Source: Methyloversatilis sp.
GTDB lineage: Bacteria; Pseudomonadota; Gammaproteobacteria; Burkholderiales; Rhodocyclaceae
NCBI GenBank assembly: GCA_016791045.1
Contig: JAEUNO010000044.1
Coordinates: forward strand, 1-56,706
Length of the DNA stretch: 56,706 nucleotides
Direction of reading: 5' to 3'
The position numbers were made by a program, and so were the translations under genes. This document shows positions 43,083-51,078 of the stretch, in pieces. Below the pieces are notes generated by a model. It made no database searches and was not told where the DNA came from. It saw only the letters and a list, made by a program, of their open reading frames with translations. Positions within the stretch are counted from its first letter, which is position 1; each line of letters starts with the position of its first letter.

Positions 43083-45617
43083 ATGAGCGAAGCGCCCGCA
43101 TCGACCGGCCTGAGCGACGCGGAAGTCTCGGCGCGCCGCGCGCGCGACGGCTGGAACGAACTTGCTGTCGACCGCACGCGCGGCATTCCGGACATCGTGC
43201 TCGAAGTGGCCCGCGAACCGATGTTCCTGCTGATGCTCGGTGCCGGCGCGCTCTACCTGCTGATCGGTGACCCGCAGGAAGCGCTCGTGCTGCTCGGCTT
43301 CGTGCTGGTCATCATCGCGGTGACGGTGGTGCAGCAGCGGCGCACCGAAACCGCACTGGCGGCGCTGCGCGACCTGTCGAGCCCACGAGCGCTGGTGCTG
43401 CGCGGCGGCAAGGTGATGCGGGTGGCCGGACGCGAAGTGGTGGTCGGTGACCGCATGCTGCTGAACGAGGGCGACCGCGTGCCGGCCGACGGTATCGTGC
43501 TGTCGGCGCACGACTTCACGCTCGACGAATCGATGCTGACCGGCGAGTCGGTGGCGGTGGCCAGGCTGCCGGTCGCGGGCGGCCCCGCACTGCAGGTGTT
43601 CGCAGGCACGCTGGTGGTCAGCGGCCAGGCCACGGTCGAAGTGAGTGCCATCGGCAATGCCACCGAATTGGGCCGGATCGGCAAGTCGCTCGGCGCGATC
43701 AGCAGCGGTGCGTCGCCATTGCAGATGGAGCTGGCGAAGCTCGCGCGTCGGCTGGCGGTGATCGGCGGTGTGCTGTGCGTGCTGCTCGCACTGCTCTATG
43801 CCATGCTGCGCGGCGGCTGGCTCGATGGCCTGCTGGCCGGCATCACGCTCGCCATGGGCCTGCTGCCGCAGGAATTTCCGGTCATCCTCATCGTGTTCCT
43901 CGCCTTCGGTGCCCGCCGCATCGCCGCGCACGGCGTGCTGACGCGGCGTCTCCCGGCAATCGAAACGCTGGGCCAGACCACGGTGTTGTGCGTCGACAAG
44001 ACCGGCACCTTGACACGCAACCGCATGGCGGTGGCTGCACTGGTCGCCGGTGAGGATACGTTGCATCTGGATGCCGGCCAGCCGCTGGCCGAATTGCCGG
44101 AAACATTTCACCGGCTGCTCGAATACGCGGTGCTGGCGAGCGAAGCCGATCCGCACGATCCGATGGAAAAGGCGTTTCTGAGCCTTGCCGATGCGCATCT
44201 GTCGAATACCGAACATCTGCACCCGGACTGGCGCCTGACGCGCGAATACGAGTTGTCGCCCGATCTGCTGGCGATGTCGCATCTGTGGCAGGTGCCGGAC
44301 AGCGCACGCAGCGAGGTCGCCTCGAAGGGCGCGCCCGAGGCGATCGCCGACCTGTGCCACCTGTCGTCCGAGGCGCGCGCGCACCTGGCGCAGCAGGCCG
44401 GTGCGCTGGCCGACCGCGGCCTGCGCGTGCTGGCAGTGGCGCATGCGCTGCATCCGGGCAGCGAGGCGCCGGCGATCCAGCACGATTTCGAATTCCGCTT
44501 CATCGGCCTGATCGGTCTGGCCGACCCGCTGCGTGACGGCGTGCCTGCGGCGGTGGCCGAATGCCGGGCGGCCGGTGTGCGTGTCGTCATGATCACCGGC
44601 GATCACCCGCGCACCGCTCGGGCCATCGCCGCTCAGGCCGGCATCGAAGGTGCGCGCGTGCTGACCGGTCCGGAACTGGCGGCCATGGACGACGCTGCCT
44701 TTGCCGCAGCCGCTGCGCAGGGTGGCGTGTTCGCGCGCGTCAGTCCGCAGCAGAAGCTCGCCCTGGTCGAAGCGCTGAAGGCGCGCGGCGACATCGTCGC
44801 GATGACCGGCGACGGCGTGAATGACGCGCCGGCGCTGAAGGCGGCCCATATCGGCATCGCGATGGGCCGGCGCGGGACCGACGTGGCGCGCGAGGCGGCC
44901 GATCTGGTGCTGGTCGAAGACGATTTCGCCGCACTGGTGCGCGCCATCCGGCTCGGCCGGCGCATCTTCCGCAACCTGCGCCATGCGATGACCTACACGC
45001 TGGCGGTGCATGTACCCATCATCGCGCTGGCCACCGCGCCGGTGCTGTTCGGCTGGCCGCTGGTGCTGGCACCGGCCCACATCGCCTTCCTCGAACTGGT
45101 GATCGACCCCTCGTGTTCCGTGGTGTTCGAATCCGACGAGGCGGATGCGGGCGTGATGCGTGAGCCGCCGCGTCCGGGCAGCGACCCGCTGCTGCCGCCC
45201 GCCCGCCTCTGGACCAGCCTGCTGCTCGGCACCGTCACCTCGGCCGTCGTGCTCGCGGTGCACGCCTTCGCGCGTGCGCAGGGCTTCGACGCGTCCGTGG
45301 TGCGCACCTGGGTGTTCATCGCGCTGGTGAGCAGCGGCATCGCGCTCATTTTCTGCGCCCGCACCCACGGTGGCGCCTGGCTGGATGCCTTGCGCGGTAC
45401 CGCACCGGTGGCGCGCGCCATCATCGCCGCCACGCTGCTGGCGCTGCTCGCCGTGACAGGCGTGCCCTGGCTGGCGGCACAGTTCGGTTTCACGCCGCTG
45501 GCGCCGGCCCACTGGCTGGCCGCCTGCGCACTCGGTCTCGCGAGTTTCGTGCCGCTGCAGATCGTGAAGCGCGTGATGCCGGGCGAAAAAAAACCCGGCA
45601 CGACGGCCGGGTCTTGA
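43083..45617 (+). CDS. Cation-translocating P-type ATPase (P2/P3-like)
   Basis: This 844-aa ATPase has the E1-E2 core: TGES (actuator), DKTGTLT (phosphorylation), KGAPE (nucleotide), GDGVNDAPALK (hinge) and about ten helices. It lacks HMA domains. The M4 segment reads AMGLLPQEFPV where relatives have PEEFPV, changing an ion-site Glu to Gln263. Related proteins are annotated as cation ATPases of unassigned specificity; Ca2+, Mn2+ or Mg2+ are candidates. Its 3' end overlaps a terminator that serves the converging gene. Confidence 0.85.
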   Translation: MSEAPASTGLSDAEVSARRARDGWNELAVDRTRGIPDIVLEVAREPMFLLMLGAGALYLLIGDPQEALVLLGFVLVIIAVTVVQQRRTETALAALRDLSSPRALVLRGGKVMRVAGREVVVGDRMLLNEGDRVPADGIVLSAHDFTLDESMLTGESVAVARLPVAGGPALQVFAGTLVVSGQATVEVSAIGNATELGRIGKSLGAISSGASPLQMELAKLARRLAVIGGVLCVLLALLYAMLRGGWLDGLLAGITLAMGLLPQEFPVILIVFLAFGARRIAAHGVLTRRLPAIETLGQTTVLCVDKTGTLTRNRMAVAALVAGEDTLHLDAGQPLAELPETFHRLLEYAVLASEADPHDPMEKAFLSLADAHLSNTEHLHPDWRLTREYELSPDLLAMSHLWQVPDSARSEVASKGAPEAIADLCHLSSEARAHLAQQAGALADRGLRVLAVAHALHPGSEAPAIQHDFEFRFIGLIGLADPLRDGVPAAVAECRAAGVRVVMITGDHPRTARAIAAQAGIEGARVLTGPELAAMDDAAFAAAAAQGGVFARVSPQQKLALVEALKARGDIVAMTGDGVNDAPALKAAHIGIAMGRRGTDVAREAADLVLVEDDFAALVRAIRLGRRIFRNLRHAMTYTLAVHVPIIALATAPVLFGWPLVLAPAHIAFLELVIDPSCSVVFESDEADAGVMREPPRPGSDPLLPPARLWTSLLLGTVTSAVVLAVHAFARAQGFDASVVRTWVFIALVSSGIALIFCARTHGGAWLDALRGTAPVARAIIAATLLALLAVTGVPWLAAQFGFTPLAPAHWLAACALGLASFVPLQIVKRVMPGEKKPGTTAGS
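45586..45612 (-). terminator. Rho-independent terminator of the minus-strand PEP-CTERM gene
   Basis: On the minus strand ACCCGGC-(6-nt loop)-GCCGGGT (45606-45612 and 45593-45599) is followed by eight T residues (A-run 45586-45593 on the plus strand). It lies inside the last codons of the P-type ATPase gene, 31 nt past the PEP-CTERM stop. Confidence 0.9.
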
Positions 45618-45642
45618 ACAACGAGGGTCAGGCTGACGCGTA

Positions 45643-46263
45643 TTACATGCGACGGCGGGCGGCCATGCCGATCAGGCCCAGACCGGCCAGCAGCAGCGCG
45701 TAGGTTTCCGGTTCCGGCACCGGCGTGGCGACGGCCAGGTTGTCGAGCACGACGGCGTTGCCCTTGAACGAAATCGAGCGAATGTCGGCCGTGGCGCGCG
45801 TGATGCCGACGAACTGGCCTTCGTTGTAGCCGAATTCGTCAGTGTCGATGCTCAGGGTGTACGACTCGATGATCTGGTTGTTGTCGCCGTAGGCGGACAC
45901 CACGATGCCGAACGGCAGCAGGTCGTCGGCGTAGTGATTGACGAAGGCGCCGGCGCCGGCGGTCAGGTCCGAGAACGTGAAGCGCAGTTCGCCGATGAAG
46001 CCGCTGGCGGCGAAGAAATTACCGACACCCCAGACGCCGTTGGTGCCGAGCACGGCAATGTTGGCACCCAGTTGCGAGCCTTCATCACCGGTGAAGGTGA
46101 CGCCGGGCGCAACCATTTCCGGGCCGCTGGTCAGAAAGCCATCGTAGCTCTCGAAATCAACGACGGCCGGGTTGTACAGGTCAGCGACGTCGCTGGTCAG
46201 GGCGGCGTGCGCCGGCAGCATGGCGAACGAGGCCAATGCAGCAGCGATGAAAGTCAGTTTCAT
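45643..46263 (-). CDS. PEP-CTERM exported protein, unknown
   Basis: This 206-aa protein has a signal peptide (about 1-20, ending AHAAL) and a C-terminal PEP-CTERM tail: VPEPETYALLLAGLGLIGMAARRRM. The mature domain is beta-rich with VDFESYDGF and a closing SFKGNAVVLDNLAV like carbohydrate-binding-style sandwich proteins. PEP-CTERM sorting sends proteins to the cell surface or matrix through exosortase, which is not in this window. ATG 46263 follows AAAGGATTC, and the 8-codon extension is unlikely. Confidence 0.9.
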   Translation of the reverse strand: MKLTFIAAALASFAMLPAHAALTSDVADLYNPAVVDFESYDGFLTSGPEMVAPGVTFTGDEGSQLGANIAVLGTNGVWGVGNFFAASGFIGELRFTFSDLTAGAGAFVNHYADDLLPFGIVVSAYGDNNQIIESYTLSIDTDEFGYNEGQFVGITRATADIRSISFKGNAVVLDNLAVATPVPEPETYALLLAGLGLIGMAARRRM

Positions 46264-46284
46264 GATGAATCCTTTGGTGAGGGG

Positions 46285-46313
46285 CACGGTGGCAAAGCTG
46301 ATCTGCCACCGTG
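46285..46313. promoter_or_regulatory. Perfect inverted repeat between phoX and the PEP-CTERM gene
   Basis: CACGGTGGCA (46285-46294) and TGCCACCGTG (46304-46313) form a perfect 10-bp stem with a 9-nt loop, 22 nt before the PEP-CTERM start and 57 nt after phoX. No T-run follows on the minus strand. It may mark the end of the phoX message or structure the PEP-CTERM leader. Confidence 0.5.
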
Positions 46314-46369
46314 ACGCCCATGTGAAAACGATGTGTCGATGCGTTAAACGGCTATCGAACAGGAGGCGC

Positions 46370-48424
46370 TCAGGTACCGATCACGCCGCCGTCGTCCTTG
46401 GTGATGACCACCGTGGCAGAGCGCGGCTTGATGGCGCCATTGGTGCTTTGCGTCGTCGGGCCATTGAAACCGCTGTCCGGCCAGGTGCTGTTCGACGTGT
46501 AGCTGCCCGACCAGTCTTCGCCCGGGTGCTGGATGTTGACGAACATGGTCTTGCCGTCCGGCGTCGACACCACACCGGTCACTTCGCAGTTGCGCGGGCT
46601 GGTCAGGAAGCGGGTGATCTGGCGGGTGGCCGGATCGGCGCAGAACATCGCGTTGCCGCCGATGTTGGCAAAGTCGCCGGTGGCGTTGCCGACCTGGTCG
46701 GTCTGGATCCACAGGCGGCCGTCCTTGTCGAACCACAGGCCATCCGGCGCGCCCAGGTCGTCACCGATGATGTTGCCCTGCAGGTTCGGCGCAGCGTTCA
46801 GGCTGTCGCCGCATTCGACGAAGATATCCCACTGGAAGCTGGTCGCGGCGACATCGCCGTTGGCTTCGTTCCAGCGGATGATGTGGCCGTAGCGGTTGTC
46901 GCGGCGCGGGTTGGCGGCATCGACCGGCGGGCGGGCCGACCCGGCGGTGGTGGTACCGTTCGGGTTGTTCGACGATGCGGTGTTGGTGCCGCGACGGTTG
47001 TTGTTGGTCAGCGTGAGATAGACCTCGCGCGTCGTGGGGTGCACCGCAACCCATTCCGGGCGGTCCATCATCGTGGCGCCGACGCGGTCTGCGGCCTGGC
47101 GCGTCTTGATCAGCACTTCGGCCTGGTCGGCAAAGCCGTTTGCGGCGGTCAGGCCGTTCTGGTTCCACACCAGCGGCAGCCACTGGCCGCTGCCGTCGGC
47201 GTTGAACTTCGCGACATACAGCGTGCCGCTGTCGAGCAGGTCACGGTTGGCGGCGCGGTTCTTCGTGTTCAGCTTTTTCGCGCACACGAACTTGTACATG
47301 TAGTCGTTGCGTTCGTCGTCGCCCGAGTAGAACGCCACGGTGTTGTCCGTGCCGACCGAAGCGATGACCGACTCATGCTTGAAGCGACCCAGCGCCGTCC
47401 GCTTGACCGGCTTCGAATTCGGGTTGAAGGGATCGATTTCGACGATCCAGCCGAAACGGTTGGGTTCGTTCGGGTTGTCGCGGAAATCGAAGCGCGGATC
47501 GGCTTCGTGCCAGCGGTAGCCAAAGCCACCGGCAGCCATGCCGTAGCGGGCTTCCAGCGAATTCAGCGGCTGGGCAGCCAGCTTGGCGGCGGTGGTGCCG
47601 AAGTAACCGTTGAAGTTCTCTTCGCAGGTGAGGTAAGTGCCCCACGGCGTGTAGCCGTGGGCGCAGTTGTTCAGCGTACCGAGCACATTCTTGCCCGACG
47701 GGTCCGCTGCCGTCTTCATCAGCGGGTGACCGGCAGCCGGGCCGCTGATCGCACAGGGTGTGGCACCGGTGATGCGGCGGGCAAAGGCCGACGGGCGCTG
47801 CACCTTCATTTCGCCACTGATCTTGCGCACTTCGATCACGCTCACGCCGTGGCCGGCAACCTGGGCATCGACCATCGGCTTGGTGATCACATCGGTGCCG
47901 TAGGTCATGCTGTTCACGACGAGGCCGGGATCGACGTATTCGTGGTTCGACACCAGCAGGCCGCGGTCATTGCTCAGGCCGCTGGCACCCACCGCCGGGA
48001 ACGGGAACAGGTGCATGCCGTCGTTGTGCGAACCCCAGGTCGTCAGCTGGCGCGCTTCGGTCATGGCGGTGGACGGATCCCAGTGCGTCATGGCGTCCGG
48101 GCCTGCCTTGCCGATCGCGTCGCCCCAGGCGATGAAGGTCTTCGCCGTGTAGCCGCTCGGCACGGTGATGCCGTCCGTCATCGGAAAGATGTTGGCCGGC
48201 ACGCCGGTGAAGCCGATGCCGCCGGTCGGTGCCGGGCTGCCGACATACGCGCCGTTGGCCAGCGATTCGAGGCTGAAGCCGCCGAGCGAGGCGAAGGTTG
48301 CGGTCGCCAGCGAACCTTTGAGGAAGTTGCGGCGGCCGGTGAAGCGGTCCATCACGTCGCGGATGGATTCATTGCCGGACGGGTTGATCGTCAGGTCGTT
48401 ATCGGGATGCTGTGTGGAAGACAT
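46370..48424 (-). CDS. phoX: PhoX-family alkaline phosphatase
   Basis: PhoX hydrolyses organic phosphate esters outside the cytoplasm using Ca2+ and Fe3+. The 684-aa protein carries a twin-arginine signal (GRRNFLKG, 30-37) about 30 residues in, and the family core: SNHEYV, TPWGTYLTCEENFNGYFG (metal/active-site region), GRFKHES, YSGDDERNDYMYKFV and ending PDGLWFDKDGRLWIQTD. No PEP-CTERM tail is present. It lies 274 nt downstream of the phytase-like gene on the same strand, with a terminator between, so it has its own promoter. Confidence 0.93.
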   Translation of the reverse strand: MSSTQHPDNDLTINPSGNESIRDVMDRFTGRRNFLKGSLATATFASLGGFSLESLANGAYVGSPAPTGGIGFTGVPANIFPMTDGITVPSGYTAKTFIAWGDAIGKAGPDAMTHWDPSTAMTEARQLTTWGSHNDGMHLFPFPAVGASGLSNDRGLLVSNHEYVDPGLVVNSMTYGTDVITKPMVDAQVAGHGVSVIEVRKISGEMKVQRPSAFARRITGATPCAISGPAAGHPLMKTAADPSGKNVLGTLNNCAHGYTPWGTYLTCEENFNGYFGTTAAKLAAQPLNSLEARYGMAAGGFGYRWHEADPRFDFRDNPNEPNRFGWIVEIDPFNPNSKPVKRTALGRFKHESVIASVGTDNTVAFYSGDDERNDYMYKFVCAKKLNTKNRAANRDLLDSGTLYVAKFNADGSGQWLPLVWNQNGLTAANGFADQAEVLIKTRQAADRVGATMMDRPEWVAVHPTTREVYLTLTNNNRRGTNTASSNNPNGTTTAGSARPPVDAANPRRDNRYGHIIRWNEANGDVAATSFQWDIFVECGDSLNAAPNLQGNIIGDDLGAPDGLWFDKDGRLWIQTDQVGNATGDFANIGGNAMFCADPATRQITRFLTSPRNCEVTGVVSTPDGKTMFVNIQHPGEDWSGSYTSNSTWPDSGFNGPTTQSTNGAIKPRSATVVITKDDGGVIGT

Positions 48425-48642
48425 GGGTTCTCCTGATGAGACGGTGTGGACGGGTCAGTCGCAGGCGCGCACACGCGCGCGCCGACGAACCCGCGGAGTG
48501 TGTCGGCCGTGTTTGACAGGGATAAGACGTGATCGCAGCCCGTGGATGAGCCGAACGGACTATCGAAGCCTGTAGGGCTGACGTCGCCTGCAGGGGAAAT
48601 CTGCCGGCCGGGAGAGGTTTGCAACGAGGTCTGCAATGAAAA

Positions 48643-48673
48643 GGGGGCGGCATCCGGGTCGGATGCCGCCCCC
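48643..48673 (-). terminator. Rho-independent terminator of the phytase-like gene
   Basis: A perfect 13-bp stem GGGGGCGGCATCC/GGATGCCGCCCCC (48643-48655, 48661-48673) with a 5-nt loop is followed on the minus strand by CTTTTCATT-type T-rich sequence. It starts 26 nt past the stop of the upstream gene. Confidence 0.93.
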
Positions 48674-48698
48674 GACGGGCGGGACGAGCGCAGCGGGC

Positions 48699-50258
48699 TC
48701 AGTTGCCCGAACGCAGCCGGCGACGGGCCACGCCACCCACCGCAAACAGGCCGGCCAGCATCAGTGCCCAGCTTTCCGGCTCGGGCACCGCGGGCGTGAT
48801 CGTGACGCGGTAAGCCAGGAACATGGTGTCGATGTCCTTGCCGTCGTCGTATGCGCTGCCGACCTGGAAGCCATCGGTGGTGGCGAAGTCGTTGTCGTTG
48901 GCGACGAACAGGAAGTAGTCGTTCGGGCGGCCCTCCTCCAGTGTCGGCAGCAGCACCAGGCCTTCCCATTTCTCTGACAGGTTGTCCAGACCCGGCTGTA
49001 CGCCGTTCGCCAGGCCGAAGCGCGCCAGTTCGGCGTCGTCGTTGATGTCGAGGAAGGGCGTGTAGAGCGCCGGCGTGATGGCCGGATTCAGCACACCGCC
49101 CGGGGCGATCTGTCCTTCGTAGCTCTCGTTGAGGATGTTGGTCGCCTCGCTGATGTCGATCACATCGACACGGCGCAGATTCGATTCCTGCGTGCCGACC
49201 AGGAAGCCGTTGCTGTCGCGCGGCAGGATGAACAACTGGGTGTCGGACACGGCAAGGATTTCGCTCTGTGCGGCCACCAGCGTGCTCGCGCCCTGCTGGA
49301 ACTTCGGCAGTTGCACGGCGTATTCACCGGTCAGTGCGATCTGGTCCAGATTGCTGACGTCGTACGTGAACAGGCGGGTATTGTCGCGCGTGGCGGCATT
49401 CGCGAGGTCCTGACGGGCGGCACTCTGCAGCGCGACGAACAGCGTCTTGCCGTCCGGCGACAGCGACAGACCTTCGAAGCCCTGATTGTTGGCGCGGCCG
49501 AAGTTCGGATTGGCCGGCGTGGGTGCCGGCTGACCGGCGGTCGGGTTGTTCGAGCTGTAGTCGGTGACGCCATTGCGCAGCGGACGCACGGACGGCGCCA
49601 CCGGCAGCGCGCCGATGAATTCGCCTGCGGCCGAGAAGCGATAGATCGAAGGACCGTATTCGTCGCTGATCAGGCGTGAGCCATCCGCGAGGATGACGAT
49701 GCCTTCGGCGTCGAGCGACAGCTTGCCGTTGTAGCCCTGCGGCAGTTCCGGCAGCAGCGAAGTGGCTGGGCGCGCACCGCCGGTGGCCACACCACCGGGT
49801 TTTGCGTCGATACCGCTCAACGGCCGCGTACCGCCACCAGCCAGCGTTTCGTACAGCAGCGTCGATTGCGTCAGGGCAAGGCCGATCTGGTTCTGGCCCA
49901 GGCCGGTGCTGCCTGCTGCGGCAGGCGTGAAGTCGACCGCGATGCGGTTGATGCGCGCCGTGTAGTCGATCGTGCCCGCCACGTTGTAGCCGCGGTCGGG
50001 TGAGGCGTAGAAGATGCCGGTGTAGCGGTCGCCGGTGCGTGTCCAGGTCGACGCATCGGCCACCAGGCCCGAGATCGAGCCGAAGGTTTCACCGTGCTCG
50101 TCGCGCAGATTGGCGGCCAGCCGGCCTACACCGACCAGTTCGTGCAGCGTGAACGCGGTGCCATTGACGAGGGTTTGCGCAAACGAAACCTGCGCGCCGC
50201 CGAGCAGCAGTGCGCCGGCGAACGTCAGGCGGGACAGGTGAATCAGGGATTTTTTCAT
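48699..50258 (-). CDS. Phytase-like esterase with PEP-CTERM tail
   Basis: This 519-aa exported protein has a signal peptide (about 1-27, ending VSFAQ), a beta-propeller of the esterase-like phytase family (SGLVADAST, YASPDRGYN, LSLDAEGIVILADGSRLISDEYGPSIYRF, FEGLSLSPDGKTLFVALQS, KWEGLVLLP, FLFVANDNDF) and a PEP-CTERM tail VPEPESWALMLAGLFAVGGVARRRLRSGN. It probably frees phosphate from organic phosphates at the cell surface. ATG 50258 follows GGAGGTCAC. A Pho box lies 66-83 nt upstream. Confidence 0.9.
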   Translation of the reverse strand: MKKSLIHLSRLTFAGALLLGGAQVSFAQTLVNGTAFTLHELVGVGRLAANLRDEHGETFGSISGLVADASTWTRTGDRYTGIFYASPDRGYNVAGTIDYTARINRIAVDFTPAAAGSTGLGQNQIGLALTQSTLLYETLAGGGTRPLSGIDAKPGGVATGGARPATSLLPELPQGYNGKLSLDAEGIVILADGSRLISDEYGPSIYRFSAAGEFIGALPVAPSVRPLRNGVTDYSSNNPTAGQPAPTPANPNFGRANNQGFEGLSLSPDGKTLFVALQSAARQDLANAATRDNTRLFTYDVSNLDQIALTGEYAVQLPKFQQGASTLVAAQSEILAVSDTQLFILPRDSNGFLVGTQESNLRRVDVIDISEATNILNESYEGQIAPGGVLNPAITPALYTPFLDINDDAELARFGLANGVQPGLDNLSEKWEGLVLLPTLEEGRPNDYFLFVANDNDFATTDGFQVGSAYDDGKDIDTMFLAYRVTITPAVPEPESWALMLAGLFAVGGVARRRLRSGN

Positions 50259-50323
50259 GTGACCTCCGGCAGGCTGCGCCCATTGTTGTTGTGAACGATC
50301 ACCCTGGAGTTTGAGCAGCCTGC

Positions 50324-50341
50324 GTGACAGCTTGGTGACAC
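50324..50341 (-). promoter_or_regulatory. Candidate Pho box for the phytase-like gene
   Basis: On the minus strand GTGTCAC-CAAG-CTGTCAC forms two 7-bp half sites 11 bp apart (plus strand GTGACAG 50324-50330, GTGACAC 50335-50341). PhoB boxes are CTGTCAT direct repeats with a 4-nt spacer. The second half matches fully except the allowed final base. It lies upstream of a phosphatase-type gene, which fits. Confidence 0.7.
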
Positions 50342-50430
50342 CCTGCCGACGGAATCGAATGCGCAGCGCGACAGCCGCCGGAACGGCGTGACACACTGTC
50401 GATCATCCCTGTCTCAGGCGTTCGGGCATC

Positions 50431-51054
50431 GTGATCATCATCGAAGTGTTGCTGTGTATTGCGGCGCTGGGCGTCAGCGTGGCGCTGCGTCCGTGGCGCA
50501 TGTTGCGCGGCCCGCTCGGCGCGCCCTGGGTGGCGTCATGGGTGCTGCTGTCGCTGCTGTGGGTGCTGCCGCAGAACCTGCCGGCCGGCATTTCGATCCA
50601 GTTGTCGGGCGCCTGCCTGCTGGTGCTGATGTTCGGCTGGCCGCTGGCGGTCATCGAACTGCTGCTGGTTGCGCTCGCGGTGTGGCTGTTCGGTCAGCTC
50701 GGGTGGGCCGCGGTGCTGTCGCAGCTGGTATGGATCGGCCTGGTACCGGCAACGCTTGCACTGGCGCTGGGCGAGGTGTTGCGACGCGCGCTGCCGCCGC
50801 ATCCTTTCATTTACGTGCTGGGCCGCGCCTTCATCGGCACCGCGCTCTGCCTGTTCCTGGCCGGGGTGGCTTACGAGTTCGCACACCATCTGATCGACGG
50901 CGTCGCGATGGAACAGGCGCTGGTCGCCCGCTGGTTGATGGCCTGGGGCGATGCCTTCATCACCGGCATGCTGGTGTCGATCTTCGTGGCCTTCGTGCCT
51001 GAATGGCTGGCAACCTGGTCGGACCGGCGCTACCTGGGGCCCGGCGGACCCTGA
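50431..51054 (+). CDS. CbiM-like energy-coupling/permease membrane protein
   Basis: This 207-aa inner-membrane protein has five to six helices. The segment NLPAGISIQLSGACLLVLMFGWPLAVIELLL resembles the CbiM/NikM-like 'energy-coupling factor transporter permease' proteins annotated in betaproteobacteria. Their substrate (Co, Ni or another) is not fixed, and no ATPase gene is adjacent. The start is GTG 50431, chosen because it begins just before the first helix. No strong ribosome site is seen. Confidence 0.7.
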   Translation: MIIIEVLLCIAALGVSVALRPWRMLRGPLGAPWVASWVLLSLLWVLPQNLPAGISIQLSGACLLVLMFGWPLAVIELLLVALAVWLFGQLGWAAVLSQLVWIGLVPATLALALGEVLRRALPPHPFIYVLGRAFIGTALCLFLAGVAYEFAHHLIDGVAMEQALVARWLMAWGDAFITGMLVSIFVAFVPEWLATWSDRRYLGPGGP

Positions 51055-51078
51055 CCACGCGGTCGCCGCGGACGGTCG

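Noticed and set aside
43041-45512. 823-codon minus-strand frame opposite the P-type ATPase
   Set aside because: Composition (Arg/Gln/His-rich, no domain) is that of an antisense shadow. The plus-strand gene has all P-type motifs.
46172-48436. 754-codon plus-strand frame opposite phoX
   Set aside because: Antisense shadow. The minus-strand frame has a TAT signal and PhoX motifs.
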